64,000 bases of DNA. Origin: Setophaga petechia. Taxonomy: Eukaryota; Chordata; Aves; Passeriformes; Parulidae. Below the pieces are notes generated by a model. The model was not told where the DNA came from. It saw only the letters and a list, made by a program, of their open reading frames with translations, and did no database searches. Positions 26,201 to 38,441 of the stretch are shown here, piece by piece. Made by a program: the position numbers and the translations under genes. Numbering within the stretch: the stretch's first letter is position 1; each line of letters begins with the position of its first letter. The stretch spans positions 47,467,844 through 47,531,843 of the forward strand of contig JANCRA010000003.1 in assembly GCA_024362935.1 (NCBI GenBank), read 5' to 3'.

Positions 26201-28077
26201 GAAGCATCAGGTAATTTCCTGAATTGTAGGTGGGGACAGATGATCATGGAAGCTCTAGGAACTGTGCAAGAGCAAGACACAAGGAGTGGGTGTGTTCAAC
26301 ACCTCAGTGAGGGAATGTAGGCACTGAATTTGTTTATAGCACATGTAATCCTGTTCTGACCAGCACTACTCTTACTGACTTCACAGGTTAAACTATGAAA
26401 ATTAAACTGGGTATAGGTGTCAACTTAGGAATCCTCTCCCTGGGCCAGGATTAAGATACATGGGTTAAATGAAATCACTGCACTCTAGCAGGTGATAGTT
26501 GTGTGAAGAACTGGAGAAATTCCCTCTCCATGCTTGGCAAATCTAGTTGAATCTTATATTTTTTTGAACTGAAACAGGAAATACAGTGATACAAATCAAT
26601 ATATTTCTGTTTTATTGAAATTGTCTGTGATATTAAATATAGGTAAGAGCACAGGAATATGTTACTACTAAACAACATAAGCTTGTAGACACTGAAAGGA
26701 GGGCAAAGTAACAAAAATAAAGAATAATTAATCAGACTCCTAGTTCTGCTTGTAGGTCCCTGAAGAGATGGAAGGACAGGACATTTTGCTTTAAAAATGG
26801 TATCTACAGCACAATTATGTATTTTCATCCATTGTTTTAGTGTATGAGGTATACTGGTTGGAGTCTGTTCCATGTCAAGGAACTTGGAACCTTACATTAC
26901 AGCCAGCCTGTCACTGATCCAACTTACCTTGACTCCCCTGAGGCTCTCTTGGCATTTAGGGATTGTTGTTGATCAGAGATGCCATCTTCTATTTGTTCTT
27001 GTACCTAAAGTTTGCATTTTTATTCCTTTTTATTGCCTTTGCATGCATACATTTAGAGCCAATCTGTTTTATTTGATGATTCAATGGGAGCAGGGTTTGG
27101 GGGATTTTTATCCCACTCCTTTTTAACCAACACTTGTTGCTACAGTTCAGGGTTATGATTTCTGTCTCAGAAATGCCCTAAATATGGAACTTATTTTTAC
27201 TTCATTATTTCACCTCTTAAGGTACATTCAGTCTCTTATTGGGAGTCCTGAAGATTTTCTTGTCATCAGGAGAATAATTGGCAAGCTACAAATCATTTCC
27301 TGCTGTGGGGAAGCTGACAGTGGAAAGAAGGTAAGAGGAAACAGTTTCTCTGGTTTGAAATGGATGAAAGAGCTAAAAATGACCCTACTCTACCAACATT
27401 ATTTTCTTTCTGAAGTTAGGGATTTTTTTCTTCCTTAGGCCTTCAGTAAGTGTGGAATTAATAAGAAAAGGATAAAGCATTGCTACTGAATCAAACACTG
27501 TAAAATCAGTTTGCTCAGTTTTCTGTCCATGTTGCATCTCCATTGTTTTCTCCATAAGGAACCCTTTTGTTTTTGCTTTAGTGTGTCTTTTATGTTGTTA
27601 CGTTGCTTCATATGTTCTGCAGGAAGTTTCTCAGCTTTTCTCTGTAGCTTTTGACATTTAAACACTGATCATCAAAGCAGTGTTGTGGACTTAGGAGGTA
27701 ACTCCAGAGGTTTTACTGTTTGCTGGTTTAGAAATGCAGAAATACCAATTGACATCAGTTCAGAAGATTTAGGTTCCCTTTTGGCAAAGCTGTCAACTTT
27801 TGACATTTCTAGTCACTTTTTTTCTTCCAGTTCAAAAGGAGATTGATCCTTTCTTTTTGCAGATCTTTTGTTGATGTTCTTACAACATTATTCTCAAAGA
27901 ATTCCAGGGAATGATAGTCTTGATTTGTGTGGCTCTATTTTATTCTAGATGACTCAGTGCATAAAAAGAAATGGCCACTGTTCCTAGGCAATTGAGTCAA
28001 AAGTATACATCATCCACCCTGTTTTCATGGTAGAAGGATCTAAACAAGTTATCAAAACAACTTAGATATGACCTATT

Positions 28078-28175
28078 TTTTTGTGGGTTTTGGTTTTGTT
28101 TGGGGTTTTTTGTTTGTTTGGGTTGGGGGTTTTTGGGGTTTCTTAATTGGTTGGTTGGTTGGGGGTTTTTTTGCT
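28078..28175. repeat. T/G-rich low-complexity tract with G runs
   Basis: This is the same type of tract as at 23.0 kb: GGGG and GGGGG blocks separated by T runs, then four TTGG repeats and another GGGGG. It has quadruplex potential on the plus strand. Confidence 0.8.
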
Positions 28176-31100
28176 AGTTAGGCGCAGGTGAAAATTTACA
28201 TTCCTATCTTGTGAACCTTTCAGAAAAAGATTTATTTCCCTATTGTTTTATTGTTTCTCAGACAGCAATTTTCCCATGGGCACCATCCCCCCTAATCCTT
28301 TGCTGAGTTTATCTGCAGTTTTTAACAAAAAACTATAAAACTGAAGATTTCCTGGAGAAAAAAAAAAATCAATCACTGCTTGATATATGATGCACAATGG
28401 AAGTAAATGCTTGGATGTAAACCCTGTTTGGCATTTCTCTTACATTTTGAGAAGATTATTTATTCACTGAGCTCCTCTTTTGTACACTGAGCTGTTCTTT
28501 TCATATCTTTAACTCAAGTATTTCAGTTGTCTGCTTTGTAAAGTGATTTCCCACACAATTACATCAACACAGTGGAGGCAGGAGTGAGTGTGGGTCAAAG
28601 CTTGATGCAGAGGGTTGGGAGACATTTTAAACTGAGGAGAAGCCACAGTCTATACCCTCACATGTACACAGGAACAAAATTTCTCCTCATACACAAGGAA
28701 GGCCTTTTTTGACAGTAGCTGCATTAAAAGTATGAAAAACACCTCTGTGTTTCACCCCTAGCCCCCAAAATATTTTCTGCTGATTTTTTTTTTCCTTGCT
28801 GAAAGTTTTGGAAGGATTTTTAATACCAGCTTTCCAAAAGAAAAATCTGTGTAGTGCATGATGTTTATCAATCAGATGTTGTAGCAGACCTTTTCACATG
28901 AACCAAACTGATTGTGTGTAATGTAATACTGGATGTATTATGTACTGATGGGCAGCAGGAACACTTTGAAGTTTTTGTGGTGCTAATCTGTAAATCTGGG
29001 TACAGAGAAGAACATTTGTCATGCTGAGGGGTAAATCGAGTGTCATTGCATGGATTATTTTACTGGGTTTAGTGGGGACTTTTTCTCCAATGATCATTTT
29101 ATCTGGATTATGAACCTGGCTCGCTGCATGAGGATATTTGTGAAATGGACATAACTTAATGGGATTTGTAAGAGCTCTCACATAAGGGGAGGAGGACGTG
29201 CACCGACCTCCCTCTGGTGTAACAGCCTCTGTTCACACTTGACCTAAGGAACCTGGAAAATTGGAATTGTGAACAACAATCAAACTCTTTAAGAAGTTGG
29301 ACCGTGAAGTTGTTGAAGTGCACTGGGTTTTGCATGAACAGGAATGTTATATGCACCAACGGGTTTGCAATGAGCTCCAAGAGAAACTCGCTGCCAGGAA
29401 GGTTTTGTGGATTTTCTTGTGCAGAGTGATGCTGGCTGGATTATTGCCAATGCTGTGAGAAGTACAACTGAGTCAGCCTAAGGTTTCCTAGTTCACTGAA
29501 CCAAGGGACATAAGGCAAGCTTGCCTTCTGACAATAGCATTACAAGCTCATTTTTCTCATTAAGATTTAACATTATTTGTGTTTTCCTTGCTACTTTATT
29601 AATTAAGCAACTATGATGGTGCTCAAGCTGCAGATCAAGTCCAGCAAACAGGAAAGAAAGTGAATCATGACTGGACTATTAACTCAAATGAGAGGTATGA
29701 GGTGTTTTAAGCCTATTTTCTGTTGGAGTTTTGGTCTTTGGAACTCATGTTGAATCAGAGCAAGGCTGAACTGTAAACTATGGCCTGATTCAGGTAATTT
29801 TGATTGCTGTATAGAAATTCCTAAATCAATTAATGCTATTACAGGTAGACAGAACAGCTAGATTGTATTCCTACATTTTCAGATGTTGCCAAAGGTGTGG
29901 TTAGAAAAGCTGTAGTTAGAAACTGCAGAGTGACTTGGAAACTGCAGCAAGAACAACCTCCTTTGTCCCAAATAACCTCAGAAGGGGCCACAGGTACAAG
30001 TAGAACTCTGCATGGAGCTGATTAGCTCCCATGTCAGTGGAGTTTAATCAGATGTAAAGAGTGTGGGCACAATCAGGTGAGTCTGGAACCTTCTTTGACC
30101 TGGTGAGATTCATTACCTTTGGTGTTGTGATTTATGGTGCCACTGACAGGAATGACACTACTGGGATCACTATATTTACCTTTATAGGAGACCTTGTACT
30201 GAGCAATTGTAAAGAGTTATTGAAAGTTCCCTGTCTTCTACTGGATTACAGTATGCATAAGTAGGAAAAAAGGTTATGCTAAACTCTTATTTTTATCTGG
30301 ATTTCCATGGGTGATCCTCATGCTGCTTTGATGGTTATGCATGTGAGCATAAATCTTTGAATGATCAGTTTTCACATAGTGTCACCTGACATACTTTTTT
30401 AAAAAAATAAGTAGTTGGTAAGATGCTAGTTATATTTGACAAAATAAACTCCAAATTTGGATCTTTTCTGATACTTTTATACATGTGAATTTAATTGTCT
30501 CTTCTTGTTCTGCTACCTGAGTTGTTCTCAGTCCTGTTTTCTCCATGCTGGTTTTACAGGACATTGAGGACTTAATTGTCAGTGTGCAGTTGCTCATTTT
30601 TCATTCAGTCACGTGGTCTTGGTGTGATAATGAAGGAAATGGAATGGAAGGATGGGGCCTAATATATTTTTAAAAACCCTTAAGATAGAGGTTTGTTTTT
30701 TAATGTGACAATTAAAACTAATTAACCTTTAGACCACGTTTGAATCCAGTGAGATTTAAAAGTTTCTTTAAAGAAATCACTGTAACTTAAAAATGTGTTT
30801 TGTTAATTTAATGGTTTAATACATTTAAATTAGCTAAGTAATTTGAAATAAAATTACTTTGCCATCACTTTGAAACTTGTCTCCATTGGTTTCTAATGGG
30901 ACTTGAATTCTTTTCCAGATATAACCTGTTTCATGAGGGTGGCTTCACGTTGCAATAATCCTTCTCATTACATTTCTAGGACTTAACTTCTTTACTCCTT
31001 AATAACACTCTTGGCAACTAGTACAGAGCAGTTCCCTGTTCCAGGAGTACTCTGCTTTTTAAAAATAGCACTGAAGCTCTGTGAAGTTTGCCTAAGGGCT

Positions 31101-34100
31101 CTTCTTGATAACTAAACTGAGGGTTATCAAATACCTGCAATGTTTCCAACATGCAGAAGAGATTTCAAAATCTCAGGGTTTTGTTTGCATTTCCTGGACC
31201 TAAGAAAAATGTCTGGGGGTTTGGGGAAAATAGTTCTTTGGTTTTTTGTTTGTTTGGTTGGGTTTCTCAGTAGTAGTTGTTGCACAAAGCCTTTCCAAAA
31301 AAGCTGAGTGGGGCTGCTGCACAAATTTAAGTCAAGAATTCTGTATGCAGCATTTACAGATTGACGTTTCAAGCCCCTGCAGTTCATGCTGGGAGAAATC
31401 CTGATGGTTTCTTGTTATAGAAGAATATTGTTTCCAGTGCCTGGTGCTGGCCCACAAATGTCTGGTTTGCAGTGTTTTCAGAAGGACTCCTGCTCCTCAC
31501 ACACAGTGAGGAAGGTGTCTTTGTAGTTCAGTGCTGTTTCCAAAGCTGCATTTAAGTCGATGTAGCTGATTCTGCAGTGTCTGAAAGGACTGAGCCTGCA
31601 GGGTGTCTCTTTAGACTGTTTGTGTGGCTTTTCTTTGGCTTGGAATAGAGGAGTGAAAGGGCATGTGACAAATTTCCCTTCTCTTCTGATGGCAAAGGCT
31701 CTTTGGAAAACTTCCAATCCAAGGACCATTTCACTTCAACTAAGCAGTGTCAGAAAACAGCCTTGTCCCATCAAACATGGAATAATAATATTATGTTGCC
31801 TTCGTTTATTTCATCAGTGTTTTTATAAATTGATTCATTTAAAGAATAAAGAAAAATGAAGAGTCTCTGAAGATAGAGAGACTCTTAGATTAATTTAGAG
31901 ATAAACCCTTTTTATGAGTTGTTCCTTAGGTTTCTCCATTAATTTAGGGGTTTGTTTTAACTATGTCATTCCAGTTTTCCTCACATTTCCTATGTCAGAT
32001 TCCGTTTGCATGTCATTGCTTAGGTAGCCTGAAATAGTGGGATGAGCAATCTCTGGGCATACTCAGTGGTTTGTATTCTCCTCTAGTTAGAAAAACTAAG
32101 GCCCCTTTTCTTCAGTGAACCCTATTTGTTTGCATTACAGGTCTCTCGCTTGTATTGCTGCATTGCATGTGGTTTGAAAAGAGGCTTTAGGCCAAAAACA
32201 TCTGTGTGATGGAAAGTGATCCTTTCTGAGCAAAGTGTGGGAGCAGCATCTTTCAGATGGAAAGATGTTTTCCCCTAGTAGCTACTAACAGTTCCACCAG
32301 CCTGTGGTGCAGATGCTCATCCATGTATTTGCACAAGCTCCATAAAGCAGGATGTTCAGAAATATAGAGGAAAATGTGAAGTAATTATGAATATGCAGAG
32401 CCAGCCACTGGCAGTTTTTTCCACTTCTGAGAGTGAGAGGCAAATGATGTTCTTACTAGAATCCAAGACAGAAATGGCTAAAATTGGCATTTATATAAAG
32501 CCAGAAAATATATGTCAGGTTTAAGTGGGTGGTGGTACTCCAAATTGAGCCAGTAGTTAAACTCAGTTCTGTGATGAATATAACCTACTGAATTAATCAT
32601 GTTCTTTGTCCATTGAGGCAAAATGTTACTGAGAACTAATCCACATGAAAGATTATCTAAAATGCAGTTTTAGACTGCTTTGTAAATCATGCTGTAAGGA
32701 TCTGGAGTAGTCCTCATCCTGGTTCAAGTGTGTTAGTTATCAAAGTCATTTATAAATGATATGCTCTTGGCAGCCAGTGATAGTGTAACTCTCCTCTACT
32801 GGCAGTAAGGAAACTCCAAACTCTAGATCAAATGTATAATAAAACATTTACTACATGACACAAGGACTTGTGTGGTTTTGGGGCTTTTTTAAAATGTAGC
32901 TATATACTTGCAAATCTAAGCTGAGATGTACTGACTCAAAATCACCAAACCCCAACATCTGTTGCTCTGAAGGGTGTTTTGAGTTCTAAATCTGTTGCAT
33001 GAGTGCATGTTGCTGCACTCAGTGGTTTTGTTCTTGTTTCATTTTGGTTATTGAAGCCCTCTGTTCATCTGGTAACTCGGGCACTGGGTGACAGCAGCGC
33101 ATTTCAGCTGCTTTCTGTATTGTGCTGGATTCAGTGACATTGGAGTAATTGCCACAGTAGTGCTGAGCTCACTGGGAGTGTGAGGATTCACAAAACACTC
33201 AGCAGGCTCTTCTGAGGCAATGGGTAGCACCATTGCTGTCACAATATTCAGGTGCTTGTCCTGTCTGGGGGTGATCCCTTGCTTGCCAGGCAAAGGATTC
33301 CTTTCCCCCTGCATCTCCAGCCATGGGGGTTGGTTTGGGCTGTGTGGCATGGCCAGAACAGCTTTGGTGTGATGGTCCTGATTTAGGCTGAGCTTTTGGA
33401 ACAGAATGCTTCCCAGCAAGCACTCCAAGGCAACATGATTTTCATACCTTATTATCCCCTTTCCCATTTCCTGTCCCTTTTTCCCTGCTGGCATACTTCC
33501 CTGTCTCCTGTCCAGTCTTTTCCTTCTCTTGCTTTTTATCTTGGTCCCAGTTTTGCTGCATCTATACCCAGATCTGGCATTTCTGATGCATTACCTAGAT
33601 AATCCCAGTCTTTTGTGCTGCTACTGGTGCAGTTACACAAATGCTGCTGGCCTCTACTCTCCAGAAAATCCCCAGTACTCTCCTTCAATTATCTGTGGAA
33701 TTAATCTCTTTTTCATGTAATTTCCACATTCCTACCTGTGAAGCCCAGTTGTTCTTTCATTTCTGCTATCTGTACCTCTTCTCACCTGTGGCATTTTTCC
33801 ATGCCATGCTCAGCAGATTTCCATGTCCCTGCAGCCCTAGTAGGTATTTAAGACAAACTCTGTCCTTCTGCCATGCCTTTTCCCAGGTGGAAGAGCTTCT
33901 CTGGGCAAGAGCAGGTTTTTTGATAATTCAAAATGTCTATAGAAGGCCTTTTCCTTGCCCAGCAACCCAGAGAAGTGAAATAAAACTGCCATGGCAGGAC
34001 ACTGAGCACTGAAACTGAAATGAAAGCTACTCCAATACTTCATCGCTGCAGTTTAGTTATTTTCAGAAAAAGCTTAAATATTTTGTGACTCGTGGGCTTC

Positions 34101-34350
34101 CTGTTGTCTCAAAAGTTGTGCTGTCATTTCTACAAAGATCCTTTTTCCAAGGTAGCATCAATGCGTTTCCCAGGCTAACATAATGATTCTGTTTGGTATC
34201 CACAAGGATTAGAAGTGGTCTTTCAGAATAGTAGGTAAGAGAAGGATCAGTTGTATTACTGATCAGATGAACTGGGTAGAATAAAGATACATTAATATTT
34301 AGAAGTCAAAAATTATTATGTAAATATTAATAGTAATAATAGTTAATACT

Positions 34351-34445
34351 CTTAGTTAATAGTTAATGGTAATAGTTTAATAGTTAATAGTAATTAGTAA
34401 ATTTAGTTTAATAGTTAGTAGTAATACTTTTACTCACATAATACC
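34351..34445. repeat. AT-rich dispersed repeat, copy 1
   Basis: This segment is made of TAGTTAAT and TAATAGT units. Its last 41 bases (34405-34445) are identical to 38401-38441, four kilobases away. It sits exactly at the change from AT-rich to GC-rich DNA. No known repeat family comes to mind. Confidence 0.85.
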
Positions 34446-34862
34446 ATTTTTAGTAACTTCAAAGGAAGCAAGAAGAGTTTTCTTTAAATTATCTCACTTG
34501 TACAAGTTTTTTTTCCTTTAGGCACAGCCTCTGGGTTTATGGGCACAGGAAGGGATTTCCAGCAGGAGCTGAGGCATTTCCTTTGCTCTGCCAAGCCCCA
34601 GCAGGGCTGTGGGAGGCAGAGGATGTGGCAGCAGGAGCTTTGCCCACTGCCCCGGGGGAGTCTCTGCTGTCCCAGCCCCAGCAGAGCAAACGTTTGTGGT
34701 TTCACATCCCGTTCCAAGGAGCTGCCGAGGCAGGAACGGGGATGGGCACGGAGCAGGGATGGTGCCAGGCACAGGGTGACATCCAGAGGGTGCCACCAGC
34801 CCGTCCCTGCTGCCCAGGCTGGGGTGAGCAGGCTGGTGACTGTCCCTGTGTTTGCTCTGCAG

Positions 34863-34955
34863 GGTGAGGAAGCCAACCCTGTCGAGGAGGAAGATGAGGA
34901 GGTGTGGGAGGATGGAGACAGCGGCCACCAAAGGCTGGGGAAGGCCCAGCTCCAG
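34863..34955 (+). CDS. Candidate internal exon, acidic peptide, unidentified
   Basis: A pyrimidine-rich acceptor ending 'tttgctctgcag' precedes 93 open bases (31 codons, phase 0 at both ends), followed by the donor 'CAG|gtaggag'. In phase 0 the peptide is strongly acidic, with a PVEEEDEEVWEDGD core. A second frame is also open and is rich in arginine and lysine. No partner exon with matching phase could be established and I do not recognise the protein. It may be an exon of an unannotated gene or a chance combination of splice-like motifs in GC-rich DNA. Confidence 0.3.
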
Positions 34956-35865
34956 GTAGGAGATGCTGCCTTCCAAGGAGAGGGACTTGTCTGTCCCGCT
35001 GGAATTTGGGGTGTGAGGCCAATGGAACAAAGGGGTTGATTCCATTTTCTCACGTGGGCCAGGCTGTGTTTGAAACAGCCCAAGGCAGCAGAGAGCTGGA
35101 GTCATTTCCTAGCAGGGAGCTTGACCTGGAAGCTGCATTCCAAACTCTTGTCCACATTTATTTTATCTCCCACAAGGAGATGCCTAAGGAAGGTGGGGTG
35201 TTTCTAACAAAAGAACATCCCAATTCATCTGTGGCAGAGGGCTTAAAATTAAAATGTGAGTGGAGGTACCTTTAGGATACTTGAAATCCCTTAGTATATG
35301 AGTGGAATTTAAATGAAATATCCAAATCCTGAGAAGTTTGTGTGAACTCCAAAGCCTCTGCAAGTGTTTTACAGAGAGGGAAGGAGACAAGAATCTGGAG
35401 TCTCTCCCCAAAAACTGGCTGCTGTTTGTTTGACCAGGCACAGGAATGACTGTGTATTCCCTGGGGCTGTCCTTATGGAGAAAGGTTTATTTATGTGCCC
35501 TGGGTTTATTCAGGGTATCTTCACAATGATGGAAACTGATTTCACTGGAATGCCAGAGGTGCCCAATGCTTTCCCCAGCCAGAGCTCGGAGCCAGTCCTG
35601 TGGGAAGGGGTTTAATGCCCATTTTCCCAATCCCTCCAGGCAGCAGCACTGGAGCACTTGAGCCAAACATGGCCAAGGTGCCCCGTGCTGGCAGGAGGCA
35701 AATCCAGGGATTGGACAGTGGGAGTTTGCACTGCTCCTGGAATCCCAGACCTGGAGCTGTGCTTCAGAGAGCCCAGGAGATGCTGCCTCACTCAAATCTC
35801 ATTTAAAGCTCAGCATCCTCCCTGCTCCCTTGGAATTATTGCTGCCTCCTTAGCTGCTCTTCCTT

Positions 35866-35931
35866 AGTAGTATTATTATTATCATCATCATCATTATTAT
35901 TGTTGTTATTACTATTATTACTGTTATTGTA
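35866..35931. repeat. ATT/ATC trinucleotide microsatellite
   Basis: Imperfect runs of TAT, ATC, ATT, GTT and ACT triplets over about 65 bp. It lies in no recognised coding exon. Confidence 0.9.
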
Positions 35932-36696
35932 AACTCCCACTCCATGTCTTCCACAGCCCTTTGCTTCCCAGAGGTGGTGCTTTAGGAAAGCCCCTCCAGC
36001 CTGGGAAGGGCTTTTGGCTCCAGACATGTTCCCAGTGCCCAGGAGCAGCAGGACCTGTGCTGTTCCCAGCAGGTGAGGCAGAGGTGCCTTTCCTTCCTTC
36101 CCTGAGCACTTTGGCTTTTTGAGGGCTCTCTGGGGGTCTGAGGGAGAAGTTCTTTGTCACTCCAGGGCAGAATTAGCCCTGGTCCCCCTAAAAGCAGGAG
36201 AAATCATTTTATCCTTGTTTTTGGATACACATTTTATGTTTTCTCTCTGTTGCTGACACCGTGTGGTGAAGCAGCAGCTCCCAACCTTGTCAGTGCTGCT
36301 TCCTGGAATAGTTTTCATTTGTAGGACCATGAATTCCCTGCTGGAATCCAGTCACAGCCCCCAGATCAATGTGCACTTTAAGGTCTCACAGCCTGGCTGG
36401 GACAATTTCCTGTCTCTAGACATGGAAAATGGGGGGAGACTCAGTCTGGATTGGAGCCAGGGTGCAGAATGGGGGAGTGAGGCAGCGTGCTCAGCCCAGG
36501 CTGGGGCTGGCACAGGGGCTGTTCCCTGCTGGATGACACCCATGTGGAACAGATCCTTCTCTTCCTTTGTCCAAAGTCCAATAGCACAGGATTCAGGAAC
36601 TCACAAGTGGGGCCTGGAATGAAAATGGTTCTGTTAAAATTAGGCAAAGAATGTGATAAGAAAAAATGGGCATCCTTTTTATGTATTAAAATAGTA

Positions 36697-36732
36697 GGGA
36701 ATAAAATGTTGACAGGGAATAAAATGTTGACA
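36697..36732. repeat. 18-bp perfect tandem duplication
   Basis: The unit GGGAATAAAATGTTGACA occurs twice head to tail. Each copy contains AATAAA, but nothing else suggests a functional polyadenylation site. Confidence 0.9.
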
Positions 36733-38342
36733 GGGGGCATTTTTATTTGGTGTCACCTTTCCTTTTTTATGCATAGAATCCCATAGTGAAGAATCAGAAC
36801 AGAAGTAGGAAAGCCAGAAGCCTTTGACTTCCAGAGTGGACCTAATTTCCATTTTCTCCTCTCTTTCAGGACAGGAGAAACCACTTAATTCATCCCATCT
36901 TTGCCCAGAGTTTTGGAGTTTGAGCAGCCAAACCCAACGGGCTCCAGCTGCAGTGGAGGGTCCCTGATCCTGCCCGTGGTGTGGGGTGAGTCCCCAGCTG
37001 TCCCCAGAGTGCCACAAACCCAGAGGGATCTGCCCTGGTCCCAGACTGTCTCTGCCCTGGTCCCTGCAGTCCCCAACGCCTGAGACCCAGAGAGAGCCCT
37101 GCCCAAAGGGGCCTTTGTCACCTTTGTCACCTTGTCAGGAATGTGGTGGCAGCCCCGGGAGCAGCTGGGAGCTGGGGCAGTGTCTGGGACTGATCCAGGG
37201 CAGGGCAGTGCTGACCTTGGGGGGGTTGGCCCCCCACGCTGAGCCCAGGCAGGATCAGGGTCACAGATGCTGCATTTTGTGCACCCTGAGAGTTTCTGTC
37301 CCCCCTGGGGATTTCCTGCCGGGATGTGGCAGCGCAGGGAGCAGAGTTAAACCTGCAGCTCCCGTGGGCACTGCTGGCCTTTGTCTCTCTGTTGTGCCAT
37401 CAGACCGTGGCAATTTGCTGCTGCCACTGCCACCCCCCTGGGGGCTGTGTCCTCCTGGCAGCCCTTCCCAGCCCCAGCAGGAGCTCCAGTGGTGCCTCTG
37501 TGCCGTGCTGGGAGTGTTTGCTGGGAATGTGCCTCACCCCTGGGAGGATCCTTTTGTTCCAGAGCAGACAGACTCCAGAGCTTTTGGGCTTCTCAGCTTC
37601 AGGGTTGGATTGCAGAAGTCCTGAAAGGAAGAATAACAATGAGGTTTGTCCAAGTGGTGCTTTCAGACCCCCCCTGACAGTCTGTGCTTTGTGCTGGAGG
37701 TTGTTGTGCATTGGCACTGCAGGGAATGAATGTCCCCTTCCCAATTCACCCAGCAGATCCCAAAGGCTCTTACAGAAATATTTATCCTTCACTTCCCTGT
37801 GTGATAATTTAATCTCCACCTGCTGTGAGCCATTCCTTGAGTTCTCCTGGAGAAAACCTCACAGCAGAGGAGTTTGCAAAGAGCCCAGAGCTGTGTTTGG
37901 AGCAGAGAGAGCTGAGAGCTGCATCTGCCTGTGCTGCCCCAGCCTGGCAACATCCATGGAACAGGCTGGGCAGATGGGATCAGATGGAGCAAAATCCCTT
38001 CATGCAAGAGGTTTTCTCCTGTGCAGATCAGGCATGGGGCAGGCAGTGAACTTTGGAAATCAGCTGATTTCCCCAGAAAGCATCACTCCCATCAGCATGA
38101 ATGACAGGACCTGTGCCCACTGCTCAGGAATCACCCAGCCAAAATCAAGGGCAAAGGTTGGTTTGGGTCTGAGAACTTGAAATAACTTTGAAAGAGAAGA
38201 AATCACCTTTTTCTTCTTCCTTTCAGATGCTGGAATTGCCTCTGTGGATGTGCACTGAGCTCTCGCTGCAGGGAACTGCCAGGCCTTGATGGTGGTGAGT
38301 TCATGTTCTTCTCACCGGGAATTGGAAATAATTATTAATTAT

Positions 38343-38441
38343 TTTTAGTTAATGGTAATAGTTAATTTAATAGTTAATAGTAATAGTAATTAGTAATTTT
38401 AGTTTAATAGTTAGTAGTAATACTTTTACTCACATAATACC
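38343..38441. repeat. AT-rich dispersed repeat, copy 2
   Basis: This is the second copy of the TAGTTAAT-type segment found at 34351-34445, in the same orientation, with 41 identical bases at its right end and small insertions in the left part. It stands out as an AT island inside GC-richer DNA. Confidence 0.85.

Larger units (their letters stand above)
22340..34350. other. AT-rich stretch without a recognisable gene
   Basis: No frame shows convincing homology. The longest are 132 codons (minus, 26475-26873) and 148 codons (minus, 33048-33494), neither with a recognisable domain. The stretch holds T/G-rich tracts at 23.03-23.20, 28.08-28.17 and 31.24-31.27 kb. Composition rises slightly in GC after 33 kb, ahead of the sharp change at 34.5 kb. 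Confidence 0.5.

Noticed and set aside
26475..26873. 132-codon minus-strand frame
   Set aside because: The peptide is hydrophobic and low in information, in AT-rich DNA without other coding signs.
28890..29420. Sequence with a texture like an old LTR or other dispersed repeat
   Set aside because: No terminal motifs, no second copy in the window and no recognised family, so it is not listed as a feature.
33048..33494. 148-codon minus-strand frame
   Set aside because: No domain, no splice or promoter context, and no recognised resemblance. It is of a length that can occur by chance in a window this size.
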